Part shown: in pieces, positions 12,850 through 17,009 of the stretch
Numbering within the stretch: position 1 is the first letter of the stretch
Layout: every line of letters begins with the position of its first letter
Source of the DNA: Oscillospiraceae bacterium
GTDB lineage: Bacteria > Bacillota > Clostridia > Oscillospirales > Oscillospiraceae
DNA length: 17,009 nt
NCBI GenBank assembly: GCA_031266955.1
Contig: JAISAA010000323.1
Location: 1-17,009, forward strand
Direction of reading: 5' to 3'
Made by a program: the position numbers and the translations under genes
Notes under the pieces: model-generated
What the model was told of the DNA's origin: nothing
Database searches by the model: none
What the model saw: only the letters and a program-made list of their open reading frames with translations

Positions 12850-15183
12850 GTGAAGATGACGTTTCGTGATATCATAAGAGAGGTTGACAATAGCCGGGCG
12901 AACATCTACTCGGAGGAGCAGAAATTCATTTGGCTGTGTGAGCTTGTCGCACAGTTGCAGACAGAGGAATGGGCTTACGCCATTCTTCCGTCGCCCGACT
13001 ATATCAACGATATCGACAATAACGTACCGTCGCCCGCGGGCTATGACCTGACGCGGGCGTATAAGTCTTGGCTGCGCTACCGTATCAACACCGAGCAGGA
13101 GGACTACGATCTCGCCGAGCAGGATAAGATCGAGTACGACCAGATACGCGCGGAGTACCGCAGCTGGCGCATACGCAAGTATGGGCCGCACGGGCAGAAA
13201 GAACACGAGAAGATTTTCTTTGAGCGGCGACATAACGCTCCGCACGGCGGCGGCCTCGGGCACCACGGCATAGAGGGGCCACCGGGTCCGACGGGGCCAC
13301 AAGGGCCGATCGGCGCACAGGGCTTACAGGGAATTCAGGGCTTGCCCGGAAAAACGGGGCCGACCGGCCCAACCGGCCCAACCGGCGCGACCGGCGAGCA
13401 GGGCCCGTCAGGCACGACGGGTTTACAGGGAATCGCCGGTGATACGGGTCCTACGGGCGCGACCGGTTCTGATGGGATACAGGGGCCTCCGGGTCAGTTC
13501 GGCCCGACGGGCGCGACCGGAGCGGACGGCCCTCCGGGGCCGACGGGGGCCACCGGGCCGACTGGAATTGCAGGGCGGTCGATCACCGGGCCGACCGGAC
13601 CGACGGGGGCGCCCGGAGAATCCTTTTATATCAACAATGTTTTTGAGACGGAGGCGGAGTTACCCGACCCTACGAGCGCTGCGCAATCCGACGCGTATCT
13701 TGTCGAGGGCGCAAGCGCCGGAAGTCCGTATCCGGACGGCAACCATCTGTTTATACTTAAAGGCGCCCCGGCTTCTTGGTTCGACAACGGGCCGTTCAGC
13801 GGTATTGAGGGCCCCGCAGGGCCCACTGGTTCTACAGGGCCCACGGGAGCAACCGGCACTACGGGGCCCACCGGTCCGACGGGACCGGACGGCGGCGGCA
13901 AAAGAACCGCGCGCATCATCATCGGGTCAACAGGTGTGGGGTATGCGGCGAATGACGTTGATTTTCTGTGTGACGGGAGCAATGATTCCGAGCAGTTCGA
14001 CGCGGCGCTTGCCGCCGTTCCGTCCGGTGGCGGCGAAATCAAAATCCTCGATGGGACGTATACGCTTACAAAGCCGTGGGCAATTGAGCGCGATAACATC
14101 AAGGTCACGGGCTCCGGCGCGGGGAATACGATTTTGCGGATGGTGGGAACGCGGAATAAGACATATGGAGAAGCTGCGGCGAAGGCGAATAACGCAGGGA
14201 TTTACGTTAGCGGCATAAATAATGTTATTGAGGGTCTGACTCTCGCCAACGGCGCAACGGCGACTACCGGCTACAGCTATGGTATATATCTCCTTGCATC
14301 CACTAATAACACCATTATAGGTAACATATGCGGCAACAGTTCCTCGGATACTCACTGCTATGGGATATATCTTAACGGCTCTGCCGACAACATGATCGCG
14401 AGAAATACCTGTAGCAACAGTGTTTTTGTTAGCAGCATATATTGTGTTGGTATAAATCTCTTAGATTCTGAGCTTAACATCATAAGGGAAAACATATGCA
14501 GTAACACCGGCGTTTCTGTCAGAGGCATATCGGTTGAAGGCCACGAAAACGCGGGTGGAAACAACACTATCGCTGATAACATATGCAATAACAGCAGCGT
14601 TTCTTCCTCTTACGGGGGTTGCGTCGGCATAGGCGTTACAACGGACTGCAATAACATAGTGGGAAACGTGTGTAATAACAGCTTGGTTAATACTGCCGGA
14701 AACGGCACTCTCTACTGTATAACAGTTCATGCGCAAGGCAACACCGTCGTAGGAAATGTATGTAATGGCGCCGTCAGCGGCGGAGATATCGGCGCGAGAT
14801 CCTGCGGTATTGCTGTTGGCGGTCACAATCAATCCATCGTAGGCAATATATTAAGTAACAGTGCCAGTGATAGTAGTCAAGTTTACTGTTTAGGTATACT
14901 TTTCGAGGCAGTCGTTGAAAATTGTATCGTATCGAACTGTGTATGTAGCGGTAAAGAAGAGTCGTTCTTGGGATTTGCTCTGGCAATTGACAACGGCACT
15001 ATTCCCCGCGAGGTCGACCGCATTCAAGTTATCAACTGTAATTTCCGCAATTGGGCGGAATATGGGACAGGCGTATTTACTTTAGATTATAATACGGCGT
15101 CTGCGCTACCGGGGAGTTCTACTACTATAGCGGCTTTCTCCGGTATTGGAACGGGCAGCGTCGCGGGATTCAATATGGTGTAG
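12850..15183 (+). CDS. Connector-domain / collagen-like / beta-helix fibre protein
   Basis: A 777-residue modular virion protein. Residues 1-130 are helical (YSEEQKFIWLCELVAQLQTE, then YKSWLRYRINTEQEDYDLAE and YDQIRAEYRSWR) and resemble head-tail connector (gp6-like) proteins. Residues 140-257 are Gly-X-Y repeats rich in GPTGATG. Residues 258-317 form a small globular domain (ELPDPTSAAQSDAYLVEGA...GNHLFIL). Residues 318-350 are a second collagen stretch. Residues 352-777 begin with a pectate-lyase-like entry (DVDFLCDGSNDSEQFDAAL) followed by a right-handed beta-helix of about eight coils of 28-30 residues with recurrent N-x-C-x-N. It is probably a trimeric fibre at neck or head that binds, and may cleave, surface glycan. 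GTG 12850 is set by AAGGAG eight bases upstream. Binding target unknown. Confidence 0.82.
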   Translation: MKMTFRDIIREVDNSRANIYSEEQKFIWLCELVAQLQTEEWAYAILPSPDYINDIDNNVPSPAGYDLTRAYKSWLRYRINTEQEDYDLAEQDKIEYDQIRAEYRSWRIRKYGPHGQKEHEKIFFERRHNAPHGGGLGHHGIEGPPGPTGPQGPIGAQGLQGIQGLPGKTGPTGPTGPTGATGEQGPSGTTGLQGIAGDTGPTGATGSDGIQGPPGQFGPTGATGADGPPGPTGATGPTGIAGRSITGPTGPTGAPGESFYINNVFETEAELPDPTSAAQSDAYLVEGASAGSPYPDGNHLFILKGAPASWFDNGPFSGIEGPAGPTGSTGPTGATGTTGPTGPTGPDGGGKRTARIIIGSTGVGYAANDVDFLCDGSNDSEQFDAALAAVPSGGGEIKILDGTYTLTKPWAIERDNIKVTGSGAGNTILRMVGTRNKTYGEAAAKANNAGIYVSGINNVIEGLTLANGATATTGYSYGIYLLASTNNTIIGNICGNSSSDTHCYGIYLNGSADNMIARNTCSNSVFVSSIYCVGINLLDSELNIIRENICSNTGVSVRGISVEGHENAGGNNTIADNICNNSSVSSSYGGCVGIGVTTDCNNIVGNVCNNSLVNTAGNGTLYCITVHAQGNTVVGNVCNGAVSGGDIGARSCGIAVGGHNQSIVGNILSNSASDSSQVYCLGILFEAVVENCIVSNCVCSGKEESFLGFALAIDNGTIPREVDRIQVINCNFRNWAEYGTGVFTLDYNTASALPGSSTTIAAFSGIGTGSVAGFNMV

Positions 15184-15261
15184 GGCTATGATTACTGTGC
15201 GGAGATCAAGAGCTTGCGGCGAATTTTTTTATTTTGAAATACAGGGAGGGGCGTCAGGCGT

Positions 15262-17009
15262 ATGAGCGAAAGGCCTTTCGGAGATACCGAGCGGTTTCAC
15301 GGGCACGGAGAACATAATCCTTGGAGCGGCGAGTATTACGACAATCCGTTTCAGATGTGGCTTGCCGCGGGGAACCATGGGACGTTCGCGGACTTTCTGC
15401 GGTCTACTATCCAGCACTGGTTTCGCAGCGGACGCCCGTTTAACGGAACATTGGACGAGTTCAAGGCGCAACATCCGCAGGGAGGCGCAAACGAGCTTTG
15501 GATCATCGAGTTGCCGGAGCCGCGATATTACATCTGGAATTCCTACAGCAACGCTTGGGAGGAAGTCCCGGTCATCGTGGGGCCGACCGGAGCTACCGGC
15601 GGGACGGGCGCAACGGGAGCTACGGGGCCGTCGATCACCGGGGCAACCGGAGCGACCGGCGTAATAGGGCCTGTTGGGCCGACCGGAGCGACCGGGAGCA
15701 CAGGCCCGACGGGTCCGACGGGCAATACCGGTGCGACCGGGCCCGTAGGTCCGACAGGCCCGACAGGTCCACAGGGCGTTCAAGGCGTCGAGGGACAACA
15801 GGGCAAACAGGGCGTAACGGGACCGCAGGGCGTCATAGGGCCGCAGGGTATACAAGGTGCGATCGGCCCCATGGGTCCGCAGGGAGCGCAGGGGACGCAG
15901 GGAAACGCGGGACCGATGGGAAACACCGGAAGTCAAGGCCCACAGGGCGTTACCGGGGCGACGGGCAACACAGGAGCTACCGGTAACGCAGGTCCGACGG
16001 GTACGACCGGCCCGACCGGAGCTAAGGGTGACGTCGGTGCGACCGGACAGCAGGGATTACAAGGCGTACAAGGTATCCAAGGCGTGCAGGGTGAGCGCGG
16101 ACCCACCGGAGCTACCGGCGCGACGGGAGCCGCGGGGCCGTCAATCACCGGGCCGACGGGAGCAACGGGTGAGCGCGGCGATATGGGTTACACCGGAGCC
16201 ACAGGGCCGCAGGGTAATCAGGGCATACAGGGCATTCAAGGCATACAGGGGCAGGCCGGCGTACCGGGTCCGCAGGGGGACGCAGGGGCCGTGGGCGCGA
16301 CCGGGCCGACCGGGCCGACGGGTTCAAGCGGCACGTCGTTCTTCATCAATAACACGTTAGATAATGTTTCAGAGCTGCCCGATCCCACGACCGCCGAGGA
16401 AACCGACGCTTATCTTGTAGAGGGCGCGACGGCGGAGAACCCTTATCCGGACGGCAATCATCTGTTTATCATCGTCGGCAATCCGCACGTATGGTTCGAC
16501 AACGGGCCGTTTCAAGGCGTGCAAGGCGAGACGGGACCGCGGGGCAATACCGGGCCGACGGGTCCGCAGGGGATACAGGGCGAGCAAGGGGTGCAAGGCG
16601 CGACCGGGCAGCAAGGTATTCAGGGAAACAGCGGCCCGACCGGACAAGTCGGGCCCACGGGTCCGACCGGCGCGACAGGCGGAGCGGGTCCGATAGGTCC
16701 GACCGGAGCCACCGGCGAGCAAGGAACTCAAGGTGCGCAGGGCATCCAAGGGGTGCAGGGGATCACAGGGCCGCAAGGCCCAACCGGTGCGGCCGGTCCC
16801 GATGGAGTGCCGGGGCCCACCGGTGCTACGGGTAATTCGGGCCGTACAGGCCCGACGGGCGGCACGGGCGCGACAGGCCCGGAGGGACCTCCGGGAGAGG
16901 GCGGGGTGCGGGCGGCTACCGTGATCGTCGGCGCTTCTAACGCGGGGTACACCGCCGGAGAGGTGGATTTCCTCTGCGACGGGGCCAACGACTCGGCGCA
17001 GCTCGACGC
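15262..17009 (+). CDS. Second collagen-like fibre protein, 3' end outside the window
   Basis: Open from ATG 15262 to the window edge (582 codons) with no stop. AGGGAGGGG (15243-15251) precedes it. Residues 1-106 are an anchor domain with FQMWLAAGNHGTFADFL, like the G-x-x-G-T-x-x-D-F-L motif found in many fibre N termini. Residues 107-359 are about 84 Gly-X-Y triplets, mixing GPTGATG and GIQGVQG blocks. Residues 360-418 match the small domain of the first fibre (SELPDPTTAEETDAYLVEG, GNHLFIIVG, WFDNGPF). A second collagen run follows (about 420-548), then VRAATVIVGASNAGYTAGEV and DFLCDGANDS, matching the start of the beta-helix part of the first fibre. The two genes are therefore tandem paralogues from the collagen region on, with unrelated N-terminal anchors. 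It probably ends in its own receptor-binding beta-helix beyond the window. Confidence 0.85.
   Translation, partial: MSERPFGDTERFHGHGEHNPWSGEYYDNPFQMWLAAGNHGTFADFLRSTIQHWFRSGRPFNGTLDEFKAQHPQGGANELWIIELPEPRYYIWNSYSNAWEEVPVIVGPTGATGGTGATGATGPSITGATGATGVIGPVGPTGATGSTGPTGPTGNTGATGPVGPTGPTGPQGVQGVEGQQGKQGVTGPQGVIGPQGIQGAIGPMGPQGAQGTQGNAGPMGNTGSQGPQGVTGATGNTGATGNAGPTGTTGPTGAKGDVGATGQQGLQGVQGIQGVQGERGPTGATGATGAAGPSITGPTGATGERGDMGYTGATGPQGNQGIQGIQGIQGQAGVPGPQGDAGAVGATGPTGPTGSSGTSFFINNTLDNVSELPDPTTAEETDAYLVEGATAENPYPDGNHLFIIVGNPHVWFDNGPFQGVQGETGPRGNTGPTGPQGIQGEQGVQGATGQQGIQGNSGPTGQVGPTGPTGATGGAGPIGPTGATGEQGTQGAQGIQGVQGITGPQGPTGAAGPDGVPGPTGATGNSGRTGPTGGTGATGPEGPPGEGGVRAATVIVGASNAGYTAGEVDFLCDGANDSAQLD

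Noticed and set aside
12397..13302. 301-codon minus-strand reading frame
   Set aside because: It runs across three plus-strand genes with good starts and shows no domain. A shadow of high-GC coding sequence.
14300..15183. Variable tip of a diversity-generating retroelement
   Set aside because: No reverse transcriptase gene and no template-repeat copy of the fibre 3' end in the window. It could still exist downstream.
15498..16988. Many Pro/Val/Gly-rich or Arg-rich frames on both strands in the collagen region
   Set aside because: All are out-of-frame readings of the Gly-X-Y repeat DNA. The frame from 15262 runs unbroken to the window edge.

Overview
The window is a stretch of tailed-phage or prophage genome from a Gram-positive host, probably a gut clostridium of the Oscillospiraceae/Christensenellaceae kind. 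The grounds are strong AGGAGG-type ribosome sites, a RepL-like initiator, a Hol-Tox type I toxin, a phage ImmA-like peptidase, a clostridial-style sigma-like late regulator and moderately high GC. No 16S or host marker is present, so the host call is an inference.

Layout. Bases 1-1089 (+) hold the end of an early/late-control segment: a broken PAPS-reductase-like gene, a small sigma-region-4-like regulator and an ImmA/IrrE-like metallopeptidase. A bidirectional terminator at 1108-1160 separates this from a convergent minus-strand block (1171-2488): a serine recombinase that needs a one-base frame correction at its start, and two small unknown proteins. Bases 2489-3045 carry no convincing gene. 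They contain phased direct repeats (2753-2798) and four palindromes about 21 bp apart (2881-2965), just ahead of a RepL-like gene, and look like an origin or operator region.

From 3046 to the right edge everything is on the plus strand and reads as a packaging/head/fibre operon: RepL-like protein, a zinc-finger protein in the small-terminase position, large terminase, portal with an internal zinc ribbon, a small basic protein, scaffold, a probable decoration protein, major capsid protein, two small unknowns, then two collagen-like fibre proteins. The first fibre starts with a domain resembling a head-tail connector and ends in a cysteine-laddered beta-helix. The second is a paralogue that runs off the window.

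Two things stand out. First, a compact type I toxin-antitoxin cassette (6302-6662) sits between terL and portal. It has a 34-residue membrane toxin, matching TTGACA-N17-TAATAT promoters on both strands, a folded leader that hides the ribosome site, and a terminator whose loop contains the antisense -35 box. Second, a family of modular palindromes (core GGGCGGAT-N4-ATCCGCCC plus chains of short hairpins) lies between genes and also in frame inside the scaffold and a second structural gene. This resembles in principle the protein-coding palindromic elements of Rickettsia.
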